Source: Hyphomonas sp.
Lineage (GTDB): Bacteria; Pseudomonadota; Alphaproteobacteria; Caulobacterales; Hyphomonadaceae
Length of the DNA: 64,000 nucleotides
NCBI RefSeq assembly: GCF_022844445.1
Contig: NZ_JALHLS010000006.1
Location: forward strand, 124,001-188,000
Reading direction: 5' to 3'
Below are positions 52,742 through 61,164 of the stretch, piece after piece; position 1 is the stretch's first letter, and every line of letters begins with the position of its first letter. The position numbers and the translations under genes are program-made. Under the pieces are notes generated by a model. The model saw nothing but the letters and a program-made list of their open reading frames with translations, was not told the origin of the DNA and did not search any database.

Positions 52742-53289
52742 CAGCTGCCTCCCGGGGATTCGCCCGGCCGGCGGCCGAGGTCAAACATCTGATTGCCGAC
52801 CGCATAGACCGCGCCGGTTGCAATGAAGCTCGTCATCAGCGGCCAGGCCCGCACGAGATGGTCGCTCGTGATGCTGGCAAAGCCCCAGACCAACAGGAAC
52901 GCCACGATCAGCATCACTACCGGGCCGACCACCGCAACCAGCGTATCGCGCATGCCGTCCGTTTGTTCCGCAATGCCGGCGCTGACGCCGTAGACGAGAA
53001 GGTTGATCATCGCGAAACAGCCAAGCGGCGCATTCGAGACAATATCCTGCATCAGGCCGAACAGGACCAGCAGCACCATCGGGCGCAAGGCAAGGCCAAC
53101 CCGGCCCCAACCCATTGCCCCCCACAGCGCCGCAAACGGCCACGCCAGCGGAATCCCGAAGAAGGCTTTCGGCGTCATGCCGAGCACGCCGACGATGGCG
53201 ATGATCGCGGCGCCGAATAGCAGCCGCGGGCTCGGGCCGGACTGGCTCCAGAGCGTGCGCTGCTTCCGGTTGTTCCGCGGGCCCGCCAT
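52741..53289 (-). CDS. mreD: rod shape-determining protein MreD
   Basis: A 182-residue membrane protein with about five helices: FGAAIIAIVGVLGMTPKAFF, PLAWPFAALWGAMG, PMVLLVLFGLMQDIVSNAPLGCFAMINLLVYG and FLLVWGFASI. The order and the LFGLMQDIVSNAPLG segment fit MreD. A basic start (MAGPRNNRKQRTL) precedes the first helix. It is 3 bases after mreC and overlaps mrdA. Confidence 0.92.
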   Translation of the reverse strand: MAGPRNNRKQRTLWSQSGPSPRLLFGAAIIAIVGVLGMTPKAFFGIPLAWPFAALWGAMGWGRVGLALRPMVLLVLFGLMQDIVSNAPLGCFAMINLLVYGVSAGIAEQTDGMRDTLVAVVGPVVMLIVAFLLVWGFASITSDHLVRAWPLMTSFIATGAVYAVGNQMFDLGRRPGESPGGS

Positions 53290-53292
53290 CTC

Positions 53293-54321
53293 TTATTCGC
53301 CTCCGGGCGGCGGCGCGGCCGGAACGCCGACCGTGTTGGGATCCGCTTCAGACGTCTGGGATGTCGCCTGCGGCGCGGGCGGCTCGCTCGCCGCAGCCAC
53401 GACCGGCGGCGGATCGGCGGCGACGGGACGCGCCGGCTGCGGCGCCGGGCGCGTCACGGCGGCCGGCGGGGTTTTCGTTTCCTCGGCCACCACTGGCTCT
53501 GGCGGCAATTCCGATTCCGGCACTGGCTCCACGATGTCCGGCGGCGCAATCATGCGCACATAGCCGCTCGAATGGTCGCGCATCGCGAGGCGCACAACCC
53601 AGTCGCCGCTCTGCTTGGTCGCCGTCCCGACCACCAGGCCGCGCGGATACGCGCCGCCTTCGCCGGAACTGAGCACGCGTTCGCCCTCGATGAAATCGGC
53701 GGCTTCCGGCAGATCCTTCAGCACGCCGCGGTCACGGTCCTTGCCCTGCAGGATCGCGCGCACGCCGCTGACCTCGCCGAGCACCGGCAACTGGCTCTGA
53801 TAATTGCTGACCAGCAGGATGCGCGAGGAGCTTTCGCCCAGCTGGATGACACGGCCCACAAGCCCGCCTTCATTCAGCGCCACCGCGCCCGGCACAACGC
53901 CCTGCCGGCTGCCGGCATTGGCCAGAACGGTCTGCGCGAACGGGCCATCGATCACGGTCGTAATCCGCGCCGTCACGCCGCGCTCTGGCGGCTCGCCCAT
54001 CAGGTTCAGGATGCGCTCATAGGCCTCCATCCGCTCGGCCATCGAGATGGCAGCTGCCTTGTAGCGCGCGAGATCGCGCACTTCGTTTTCGAGTTCCTTG
54101 ATCCGGCGCTCACGGTCCGCCTGCCCGCTGACGCGGGCCCAGAGGCTTGTATCCGCCGGCGCGCCGATACGGTCGCTGATCGTGGTGCGCGTGGGGACAA
54201 AGAAGCTGGCAATCTGCGGCGCCGACTGCGCCACGATCAACGCCAGCGCGCCAAAAATCAGGATGCCCAGCGTGACCCGCCGCGCGCCTGATTTCTGACT
54301 GGAACGGCCGGAACGTGCCAT
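53293..54321 (-). CDS. mreC: rod shape-determining protein MreC
   Basis: A 342-residue periplasmic protein. An N-terminal helix (LGILIFGALALIVAQ) and a coiled coil (about 70-105, ERRIKELENEVRDLARYKAAAI) precede the two beta domains (VTARITTVIDGPFAQTVLANAGSRQGV; GGAYPRGLVVGTATK). Residues from about 265 to the end are an acidic, Pro/Ala-rich tail of roughly 75 residues, longer than in most MreC proteins. It is the second gene of the mre operon, 28 bases after mreB. Confidence 0.95.
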   Translation of the reverse strand: MARSGRSSQKSGARRVTLGILIFGALALIVAQSAPQIASFFVPTRTTISDRIGAPADTSLWARVSGQADRERRIKELENEVRDLARYKAAAISMAERMEAYERILNLMGEPPERGVTARITTVIDGPFAQTVLANAGSRQGVVPGAVALNEGGLVGRVIQLGESSSRILLVSNYQSQLPVLGEVSGVRAILQGKDRDRGVLKDLPEAADFIEGERVLSSGEGGAYPRGLVVGTATKQSGDWVVRLAMRDHSSGYVRMIAPPDIVEPVPESELPPEPVVAEETKTPPAAVTRPAPQPARPVAADPPPVVAAASEPPAPQATSQTSEADPNTVGVPAAPPPGGE

Positions 54322-54349
54322 GCCTCAGGCTCCCTGCAATGCCCGCAGC

Positions 54350-55408
<1,059 letters not shown>

Positions 55409-55420
55409 CTATACGGTCCG

Positions 55421-55433
55421 AAACGTTCCGTTC
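55421..55433. promoter_or_regulatory. GAACG-N3-CGTTC palindrome, copy A (one mismatch)
   Basis: AAACG-TTC-CGTTC keeps the symmetric core AACG/CGTT; its first base is A rather than G. It is the copy nearest mreB, about 31 bases before the start codon. Confidence 0.6.
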
Positions 55434-55478
55434 GGCCACATGCACTTGTTTGATCTCAGCCCTATACATCATGTGCCG

Positions 55479-55493
55479 TTAACGCTCCTTTAA
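55479..55493. promoter_or_regulatory. CtrA-type box TTAA-N7-TTAA
   Basis: TTAA (55479-55482), seven bases CGCTCCT, then TTAA (55490-55493) is a complete match to the CtrA binding motif of Caulobacterales and relatives. It lies 89-103 bases before mreB. Confidence 0.65.
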
Positions 55494-55519
55494 AGCAAGG
55501 CGCAGCTCGCAGTTAAATG

Positions 55520-55532
55520 GAACGCTCCGTTC
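55520..55532. promoter_or_regulatory. GAACG-N3-CGTTC palindrome, copy B
   Basis: GAACG-CTC-CGTTC has perfect 5-bp arms. It lies 99 bases from the centre of copy A. Confidence 0.7.
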
Positions 55533-55601
55533 AATAGGCCCAACTCCCCTGTAAAATCTAGGGTGGCCGCGGGAGCGCCCGATGTACCCGAACCGCAATC
55601 G

Positions 55602-55614
55602 GAACGGATCGTTC
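55602..55614. promoter_or_regulatory. GAACG-N3-CGTTC palindrome, copy C
   Basis: GAACG-GAT-CGTTC has perfect 5-bp arms and lies 82 bases from copy B. Confidence 0.7.
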
Positions 55615-55621
55615 TGATTTA

Positions 55622-55648
55622 GTTAACAAACACCCGAGGCGCGTTAAC
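55622..55648. promoter_or_regulatory. GTTAAC-N15-GTTAAC site before mreB
   Basis: GTTAAC at 55622-55627 and 55643-55648, the second inside the 10-bp palindrome GCGTTAACGC. The spacing equals that of the pair before the sensor kinase at 29939-29965. A third GTTAAC overlaps the TTAA-N7-TTAA box. Confidence 0.5.
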
Positions 55649-55708
55649 GCTTTGGAACACTTCTGGCAAACGATCATGCGTCCCTGAGTCGGCCGATGAG
55701 CGGGAAAT

Positions 55709-55721
55709 GAACGCATCGTTC
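55709..55721. promoter_or_regulatory. GAACG-N3-CGTTC palindrome, copy D
   Basis: GAACG-CAT-CGTTC has perfect arms and is 107 bases from copy C. It is the most upstream copy relative to mreB and lies just before the possible small RNA. Confidence 0.7.
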
Positions 55722-55758
55722 GGATTTGGTTGATGCCGGCTCTGGCAATGTTCACCCT

Positions 55759-55871
55759 GCAACGCCGGTGATGACCCCGCGCCGCGGGACTCCCCCCTCC
55801 ACGGGCCCGGCGCGAAGGCCTGCCGAACCTCCCCCTCCGGGCGGGCCGACTGTCTCCCGGCGTTGCGATTT
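55759..55871 (+). ncRNA. candidate structured C-rich small RNA
   Basis: GCAACGCCGG (55759-55768) pairs perfectly with CCGGCGTTGC (55857-55866), closing a 108-nt segment that is followed by GATTTTTC. Inside are a small hairpin (CCCGC/GCGGG) and two C-rich stretches, CCCCCCTCC and CCTCCCCCTCC, like the CUCC anti-Shine-Dalgarno loops of alphaproteobacterial small RNAs. No reading frame explains the segment. No convincing promoter is visible and the segment could instead be part of uvrD's 3' region. Confidence 0.35.
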
Positions 55872-55892
55872 TTCCTGGCCCGGGCCGTTTCC

Positions 55893-58229
55893 TCAGGCTG
55901 GCGTCACGAAGGTTGCGATCACCTTCTTGCGGCCGGTCTTGTCGAAGTCGACTGTCAGCTTGTTGCCCTCGGTGAAAGCGACCCGGCCATAGCCGAACTT
56001 GTCATGGAAGACCCGCGCCCCGACCGTGAAGGAGTCCGGCCCCGAGGCCGTCACGTTCAGGCCCGAGGCTTCGCGCGGCGGCGCTCCGGTCGGCCGGCCC
56101 GCATTCTCCTTCAGCCGTTTCCAGCCCGGACTCTCATAGTTCGAGCGCTCGCCGAGGTCCTCGACTGTGCCGACAAATGCGTTTTCAGCTCCCGGCATTC
56201 CGGAATACCCTGTCTCCGAGACCGCATCGACATGCTCGTGGGGTAACTCGTCGATGAACCGGCTCGGCAGCACCGACTGCCAGCGCCCGTAGATCTGACG
56301 GTTCGCCACGAAGGAAATGTAGCAGCGCTCGCGCGCCCGCGTTATGCCGACATAGGCGAGGCGGCGCTCCTCCTCGAGGCCGCGCAGCCCGCTCTCGTCC
56401 AGCGAGCGTTTTGAGGGAAACACCTCCTCCTCCCAGCCGGGGAGGAACACGACCGGCCATTCGAGGCCCTTGGCCCCGTGCAACGTCAGGATCTGCACCT
56501 GGTCATCGCTGCCCGCGCCGGAGGCGGCGTCCATCACCAGTTCCACATGCTCCAGAAAGCCCGCCAGAGTGTCGAACTCGCTCATCGCACGGACAAGTTC
56601 CTTGAGGTTGTCCAGCCGGCCCTGCGCCTGCGGGCTGCGGTCCTTCTGCAACATGTCGGTGTAGCCCGACTCCTCGAGGATCATCTCGGCGAGTTCCGTA
56701 TGCGGCATGCCGCCGGCCAGCTTGTCACGCCACATGCTGATCTGGTCGATGAACACAGTCAGCCCGCGCTTGGCCGGCCCCTTGACCTCATCGGTCTGCA
56801 GCACCATCGGCGTCAGCGTGAACAGGCTGCGCCCGTCGGCCCGCGCATAGGCCTGCAGCTTGGCGAGGGTAGAATCCCCGACGCCTCGCTTCGGCTCGTT
56901 GACCACCCGCTCGAAGGCCAGGTCGTCATCTGGCGAGCGCACGAGGCGCAGGTAAGCCATCGCATCGCGGATCTCGGCGCGCTCGAAGAAACGCGGGCCG
57001 CCGATCACGCGATAGGGAATCCCGAGCAGGATGAACCGCTCCTCGAAGGCCCGCATCTGCCAGGACGCGCGCACCAGCACGGCGCACTGGTCGTGGCGCC
57101 CGCCGCCGCGCACCCAGCTTTCAATATCGTCCGCAATCAGCCGGCTTTCTGCCTCGCCGTCCCAGAGGCCGCGCACCTTCACCTTCGGCGCGTCAGCATC
57201 ATCGGCGGCCGCGCTGTCATCGCCAACGAACAGCGTCTTGCCGAGCCGGCCCTTGTTATGCGCGATGACGGAGGAGGCCGCCGCGAGGATGTGCCGGGTC
57301 GAGCGGTAGTTGCGTTCCAGCCGCACTACCTTCGCGCCTGGAAAATCCGTGTCAAAGCGCAGGATGTTGTCCACTTCAGCGCCGCGCCAGCCATAGATCG
57401 ACTGGTCGTCATCGCCGACGCAGCAAATGTTCTTCGAGCCCTGCGCGAGAAGGCGCAGCCAAAGGTACTGCGCAACGTTGGTGTCCTGGTACTCATCGAC
57501 GAGGATGTAGCGGAACTTCGAATGGAAATCGCGCAGCAGGTCAGGATTCTGCTGGAAGATCGTGATGTTGTGGATCAAGAGGTCGCCGAAATCACAGGCG
57601 TTCAGCACCTTCAGCCGGGCCTGATAGATCTTGTAGCACTCGATGCCTTTGCCATTGCCGAAATGGGCAGCCTCCTCCGACGGCACCCTGTCCGGCGTCA
57701 GCGCGCGGTTCTTCCAGCCATCGATCAGCCCGGCGAGGTTGCGCGGGGTCCAGCGTTTCGGGTCGAGGTTCTCTGCCTGCACAATCTGCTTGCACAGGCG
57801 CACCTGGTCATCGGTGTCGAGGATGGTGAAGGAGGACTTGAGGCCGACGAGTTCGGCATGCTGGCGCAGGATCTGCGCCGAGATCGAGTGGAACGTGCCG
57901 AGCCAGCGCAGCCCTTCGCCCGCCTCGCCCAGCAGGTGCAGCGCCCGCTCGCGCATCTCGCGCGCGGCCTTGTTCGTGAATGTCACCGTCAGCGTCTGCG
58001 ACGGATATGCCAGCCGCGTCGCCACGATATGGGCGAGGCGCGCCGTCAGCACGCGCGTCTTGCCCGTGCCCGCGCCCGCCAGCACCAATAGCGGGCCTTC
58101 CGTGTGCAGCACGGCCTCGCGCTGCTCGGGGTTCAGCCCCTTCAGGTACGGCGCGCCCTCTGCCACCGGCTGGGGCGGACGCGCAGATGCCATCTGGCTG
58201 ATCGGGAGACGATTCGGATTGGAACTCAT
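55893..58229 (-). CDS. uvrD: UvrD/PcrA-family DNA helicase
   Basis: A 778-residue superfamily 1 helicase for mismatch and excision repair. Motifs in order: LNPEQREAVLHTEGPLLVLAGAGTGKT region (Q motif and Walker A GAGTGKT), FTNKAAREMRERA, DEYQDTNVAQ, GDDDQSIYGWRGA, RLERNYRST, LTLHGAKGLEWPVVFL and AYVGITRARER. The C-terminus has a Tudor-like domain (VFHDKFGYGRVAFTEGNKLTVDF), the RNA-polymerase-binding part of PcrA/UvrD. The ATG at 58229 has no strong ribosome site; a start further in (MASARPPQP) is possible. It is upstream of the mre operon on the same strand. Confidence 0.96.
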   Translation of the reverse strand: MSSNPNRLPISQMASARPPQPVAEGAPYLKGLNPEQREAVLHTEGPLLVLAGAGTGKTRVLTARLAHIVATRLAYPSQTLTVTFTNKAAREMRERALHLLGEAGEGLRWLGTFHSISAQILRQHAELVGLKSSFTILDTDDQVRLCKQIVQAENLDPKRWTPRNLAGLIDGWKNRALTPDRVPSEEAAHFGNGKGIECYKIYQARLKVLNACDFGDLLIHNITIFQQNPDLLRDFHSKFRYILVDEYQDTNVAQYLWLRLLAQGSKNICCVGDDDQSIYGWRGAEVDNILRFDTDFPGAKVVRLERNYRSTRHILAAASSVIAHNKGRLGKTLFVGDDSAAADDADAPKVKVRGLWDGEAESRLIADDIESWVRGGGRHDQCAVLVRASWQMRAFEERFILLGIPYRVIGGPRFFERAEIRDAMAYLRLVRSPDDDLAFERVVNEPKRGVGDSTLAKLQAYARADGRSLFTLTPMVLQTDEVKGPAKRGLTVFIDQISMWRDKLAGGMPHTELAEMILEESGYTDMLQKDRSPQAQGRLDNLKELVRAMSEFDTLAGFLEHVELVMDAASGAGSDDQVQILTLHGAKGLEWPVVFLPGWEEEVFPSKRSLDESGLRGLEEERRLAYVGITRARERCYISFVANRQIYGRWQSVLPSRFIDELPHEHVDAVSETGYSGMPGAENAFVGTVEDLGERSNYESPGWKRLKENAGRPTGAPPREASGLNVTASGPDSFTVGARVFHDKFGYGRVAFTEGNKLTVDFDKTGRKKVIATFVTPA

Positions 58230-58304
58230 GGTGAACGTATAGCAGCCACCTGCCCACCTGACACCTTCCGTGCTGCGACAGGGGGCATTGACTCGCGTCA
58301 CAAT

Positions 58305-58324
58305 ATGTAATTAGGTAATTACAT
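58305..58324. promoter_or_regulatory. ArsR-type operator overlapping the arsR start
   Basis: ATGTAATTA-GG-TAATTACAT is a perfect inverted repeat with 9-bp arms whose right arm runs into the ATG at 58323. A TTGACT -35-like hexamer lies at 58288-58293. A repressor bound here would block both transcription start and translation start of its own gene. Confidence 0.75.
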
Positions 58325-58673
58325 GTTTACAGATCAAGACATGTCCGCTGTCTTCAACGCGCTCTCCCACGAGAGCCGGCGGCATATCCTCGACATCCTG
58401 AAGGCAGAGCCCGGCCTGCCAGTAGGCGAACTGGCCAGCCGCTTCGATGTCAGCCGTATCGCCGTGATGAACCACATCGCCGTCCTGGAACAGGCTGGTC
58501 TCGTGATCAGCGAGAAGAACGGCCGTCAGCGCCGCCTCTGGCTCAACGCCGCGCCGCTACAGATGATCCAGGATCGCTGGCTCGATGCCTACACGGAGCA
58601 TTTCGCCCGGCGCCTGACACATCTCAAGTTTGCCGCCGAAGCCGCCGCCCTCAAGGAAAAGGACAAGCCATGA
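58323..58673 (+). CDS. ArsR family transcriptional regulator
   Basis: A 116-residue winged-helix repressor: MSAVFNALSHESRRHILDILKAEPGLPVGELASRFDVSRIAVMNHIAVLEQAGLVISEKNGRQRRLWL split into helices and wing in the usual order. It lacks the Cys pair of metal-sensing ArsR and belongs to the group linked with SRPBCC genes. It overlaps the SRPBCC gene (ATGA). The start codon lies within its own operator. Confidence 0.93.
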   Translation: MFTDQDMSAVFNALSHESRRHILDILKAEPGLPVGELASRFDVSRIAVMNHIAVLEQAGLVISEKNGRQRRLWLNAAPLQMIQDRWLDAYTEHFARRLTHLKFAAEAAALKEKDKP

Positions 58674-59218
58674 CCGAGCCTGACGCCCAACCCGCGCTCG
58701 CTGAACGCGCCATCTACCGCGTTACCATTGACGCGCCGATCCGCGTTGTCTGGGACACGCTTGTGAAGACCGATGCGGTCCTGCCCTTCTTTTTCGGCGC
58801 GGTCTGCGACGCCGAAGGCGGCCTCGCCAAAGGCAAGCCGATGCGCATGGTTTCGGTGGATCGAAAATTTGCCATCGTCGCGGGCGAAGTGCTCGAATTC
58901 TCCCCGCCCCACCGCTACGCCCACACGATGAAGTTCACGCAGTACCCGGATGCGCCGTGTACAGTCATCTACGACCTCAAGGATATCGACGGCGGCACGG
59001 AGTTCACGCTGACCACCGAAGGCGTTCCCGCCGGCACAAAGACCGAAAAATCGATGGTCCCCGGCGGCGCCTTCATCACCGAGAACCTCAAGGCGCTGTT
59101 GGAAACCGGCAAGCCGAAGTTCACAGCGCAGATAATCATGGCGCTCGGGCCCATGCTGAACTTCACCGTGCCCAAGGCCTGCCGCATCGAATATTGGCCG
59201 CCCGGCCGCTATCAGTAG
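58670..59218 (+). CDS. SRPBCC (AHSA1-like) family protein
   Basis: A 182-residue START/Bet v1-fold protein: IYRVTIDAPIRVVWDTLVKTDAVLPFFFGAVCD and LEFSPPHRYAHTMKFTQYPDAPCTVIYDLKDIDGGTEFTLTTEGVP are the two signature parts. The fold binds hydrophobic ligands. ArsR-SRPBCC pairs are common in actinobacteria and proteobacteria and respond to unknown small molecules. A DUF4287 gene follows 12 bases later, likely in the same operon. Confidence 0.93.
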   Translation: MTEPDAQPALAERAIYRVTIDAPIRVVWDTLVKTDAVLPFFFGAVCDAEGGLAKGKPMRMVSVDRKFAIVAGEVLEFSPPHRYAHTMKFTQYPDAPCTVIYDLKDIDGGTEFTLTTEGVPAGTKTEKSMVPGGAFITENLKALLETGKPKFTAQIIMALGPMLNFTVPKACRIEYWPPGRYQ

Positions 59219-59230
59219 AAGGAGGATGCC

Positions 59231-59779
59231 ATGACCGAGAAAACCGACCCGATGGACACTATGAAGGCCAACCTTCTGAAGAACACCGGAAAATCTATTG
59301 ATCAATGGGCAGACCTTGTCCGAAGGAGCGGCCTGCCAAAACACGGCGACCAGATGAAACTCCTGAAGGAGACCCACGGCCTCGGCCATGGCTATGCCAA
59401 CCTCATCTGCCACACGGCCAAGGGCACGTTAGACGCGCCAGAGAGCGACCTGCTCGCCGGCCAGTTTGCTGGCCGCGAAGCGCTGCGCCCGGTCTATGAT
59501 GCACTCGAAGCCCTTGCCCGCGCGCTGGGCAAGGATGTCGACGTATCCCCGAAAAAGACCAGCGTCGCCTTCCGCCGCAACAAGAATTTCGCCGTCGCCA
59601 CGCCCGCTTCGAAAACGCGCATCGACCTCGGCCTGAACCTCAAGGGCACAGCGCCTACGGCGCGCCTCCTCGAGGAAAAGCCCGGCGCCATGTGCACTCA
59701 CAAGGTCAGACTCGAATCCGTCTCCGACCTCGATGCCGAACTGAAGGCCTGGCTGAACGCGGCCTACGACAAGGCCTGA
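59231..59779 (+). CDS. DUF4287/DUF5655 domain protein
   Basis: A 182-residue protein. Residues 1-70 hold the DUF4287 helical part (MKANLLKNTGKSIDQWADLVRRSG, HGDQMKLLKETHGLGHGYANLICH); residues 85-182 are the DUF5655 beta-rich part (LRPVYDALEALARALGKDVDVSPKKTSVAFRRNKNFAVATPASKTRIDLGLNL). Both domains are often seen together and may bind DNA. It is the third gene of the ArsR operon. Confidence 0.9.
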   Translation: MTEKTDPMDTMKANLLKNTGKSIDQWADLVRRSGLPKHGDQMKLLKETHGLGHGYANLICHTAKGTLDAPESDLLAGQFAGREALRPVYDALEALARALGKDVDVSPKKTSVAFRRNKNFAVATPASKTRIDLGLNLKGTAPTARLLEEKPGAMCTHKVRLESVSDLDAELKAWLNAAYDKA

Positions 59780-59831
59780 CCCGTTTGGCGGGAGGCTTGC
59801 GCCTTTACCGGTAGCAACCGGATGACGCCCC

Positions 59832-60575
59832 ATGCCTGCAGATGCGCCCCCGCCGACCGTGTTCCGCTTCGGCCTCGCCGACCGGCTGGGCATCGGGCTG
59901 ACCAGCGGCCTACTCTGGGTCCTGCTGATCGGCGCGGCAGGCGGCGCCGCAGCCGTGCTGGTGGACGGGGAGTACGCGGCCGCGCTCGTACTCGCCGGCA
60001 CCGTCGTCTTCTTCCTGCAGCTCGCCAACATCATCATCCGCGACTGCCACATGAAGTGGGGATGGCGCCTCTCGCTCGGCCGCGAGGAGGCCTGGCTGCG
60101 CCTGCCGACCGGGCGCCTCCTGTTCGGCCGCGCGCCCGCCTTCGACGGTTCGCTGCGCTATGACGAAATCCGCAATGTCGAGTGGCGCGAGGAAGCGATC
60201 ACCAGCCTCGGCATGGTCACGATCAACCATGTCTACGCCATCCGCCTGAAGGATGGCCGCCTGATCTTTCTCGGCGAGGACCGCCCGATCCCGCGCACGT
60301 ACCTCTGGAGCACCCTTGCTGGCGAGGCCGCGCAGGCCCTCGCAAGTTATGCCCGCGTGCCGCTGAAGCGCCAGCCCATGGCGCGCGGTGAAGGCGGCTT
60401 CCTGACCCTCTGGGGCACCTCCCGCCCCGAATGGCCGGGCACGGACGATACTGCAGGCATGAGCGAGGCCGAGCGGCGCGCCCTGCACCGCCGCCTGATG
60501 ATGACGAACCTTATCCCGGCCGCCGCTTTTGCGGTCGTGCTGCTGGTGGTCAGCCTTTCCGGAACGCGATCGTGA
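59832..60575 (+). CDS. membrane protein with PH-like region
   Basis: A 247-residue protein. Two hydrophobic segments near the N-terminus (about 18-42 and 48-70) and one at the C-terminus (LIPAAAFAVVLLVVSL) enclose a soluble beta-rich part (LRYDEIRNVEWREEAITSLGMVTINHVYAIRLKDGRLIFLGEDRPI) that resembles bacterial PH domains. No named family assigned. Its last 26 bases overlap, tail to tail, with the DUF3833-type gene. Confidence 0.8.
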   Translation: MPADAPPPTVFRFGLADRLGIGLTSGLLWVLLIGAAGGAAAVLVDGEYAAALVLAGTVVFFLQLANIIIRDCHMKWGWRLSLGREEAWLRLPTGRLLFGRAPAFDGSLRYDEIRNVEWREEAITSLGMVTINHVYAIRLKDGRLIFLGEDRPIPRTYLWSTLAGEAAQALASYARVPLKRQPMARGEGGFLTLWGTSRPEWPGTDDTAGMSEAERRALHRRLMMTNLIPAAAFAVVLLVVSLSGTRS

Positions 60576-61086
60576 CTTGCCCGATCTCTATGCCGTAGCG
60601 CGTGACATACGCGCGGTTGATCAGCACGTCGTCTTCCATCAGGAACATCCAGTCATTGAAGCCGACATTCCAGACCGACCCGCCGACCTTCAGGTCGACC
60701 TTGTACTTCCAGTTGAACGCATTGCCGCTGACCTGCCCCACCGCCGGCACCGGCACATCGCCCGCCGTGCCGCGATACTGTCCGCCGCCGAGGATGTCGA
60801 TTTCCCAGACGCGCGTGTCGCGCTCGCCGTCATCATAGAGGAACTTCTCGGTCAGCGTCAGGCGGCCCGCCTCCACCTCGCCGGTAATGTCTACCTTGAA
60901 CTGACGGCGCACCTTGCCGAACCGGTCCTCGAACAGTCCGTAGGCGGTCGTCTTGCCGTCGAAGTATTCTTCCAGCACCAGCTGGCGCGGCGCCGCCTCG
61001 AACTGTTCCAGCGAACTACTGGAGGCACACCCCGTCGCCGCCGCGGCGGCAACGAAAGCGGGAGCAACAAGGCTGGCACGTTTCAT
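60550..61086 (-). CDS. DUF3833-type lipoprotein
   Basis: A 178-residue lipoprotein (MKRASLVAPAFVAAAAATGC). The mature part matches the DUF3833 pattern: LEEYFDGKTTAYGLFEDRFGKVRRQFKVDITGEV, LTEKFLYDDGERDTRVWEI and GFNDWMFLMEDDVLINRAYVTRYGIEIGQVTIAFRK. Members are calycin-like envelope proteins of unknown function. The ATG at 61086 is chosen so that the signal starts properly. It overlaps the preceding convergent gene by 26 bases. Confidence 0.9.
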   Translation of the reverse strand: MKRASLVAPAFVAAAAATGCASSSSLEQFEAAPRQLVLEEYFDGKTTAYGLFEDRFGKVRRQFKVDITGEVEAGRLTLTEKFLYDDGERDTRVWEIDILGGGQYRGTAGDVPVPAVGQVSGNAFNWKYKVDLKVGGSVWNVGFNDWMFLMEDDVLINRAYVTRYGIEIGQVTIAFRKG

Positions 61087-61164
61087 GGGCTTGGGTCCGG
61101 TCTGCAATCAAACTTCTGAGCTTGATACGCAGCCCGGACCCTGCCGGATGAAAATTGGTCTCGG

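Noticed and set aside
55741-55900. 4.5S RNA or RNase P RNA
   Set aside because: The conserved SRP core (GGAAGGAAGCAGCC-like) and RNase P core (GAGGAAAGUCC-like) are not present on either strand.
56478-58091. 537-residue frame antisense to uvrD
   Set aside because: Every helicase motif is on the minus strand; the plus-strand frame has no family features.
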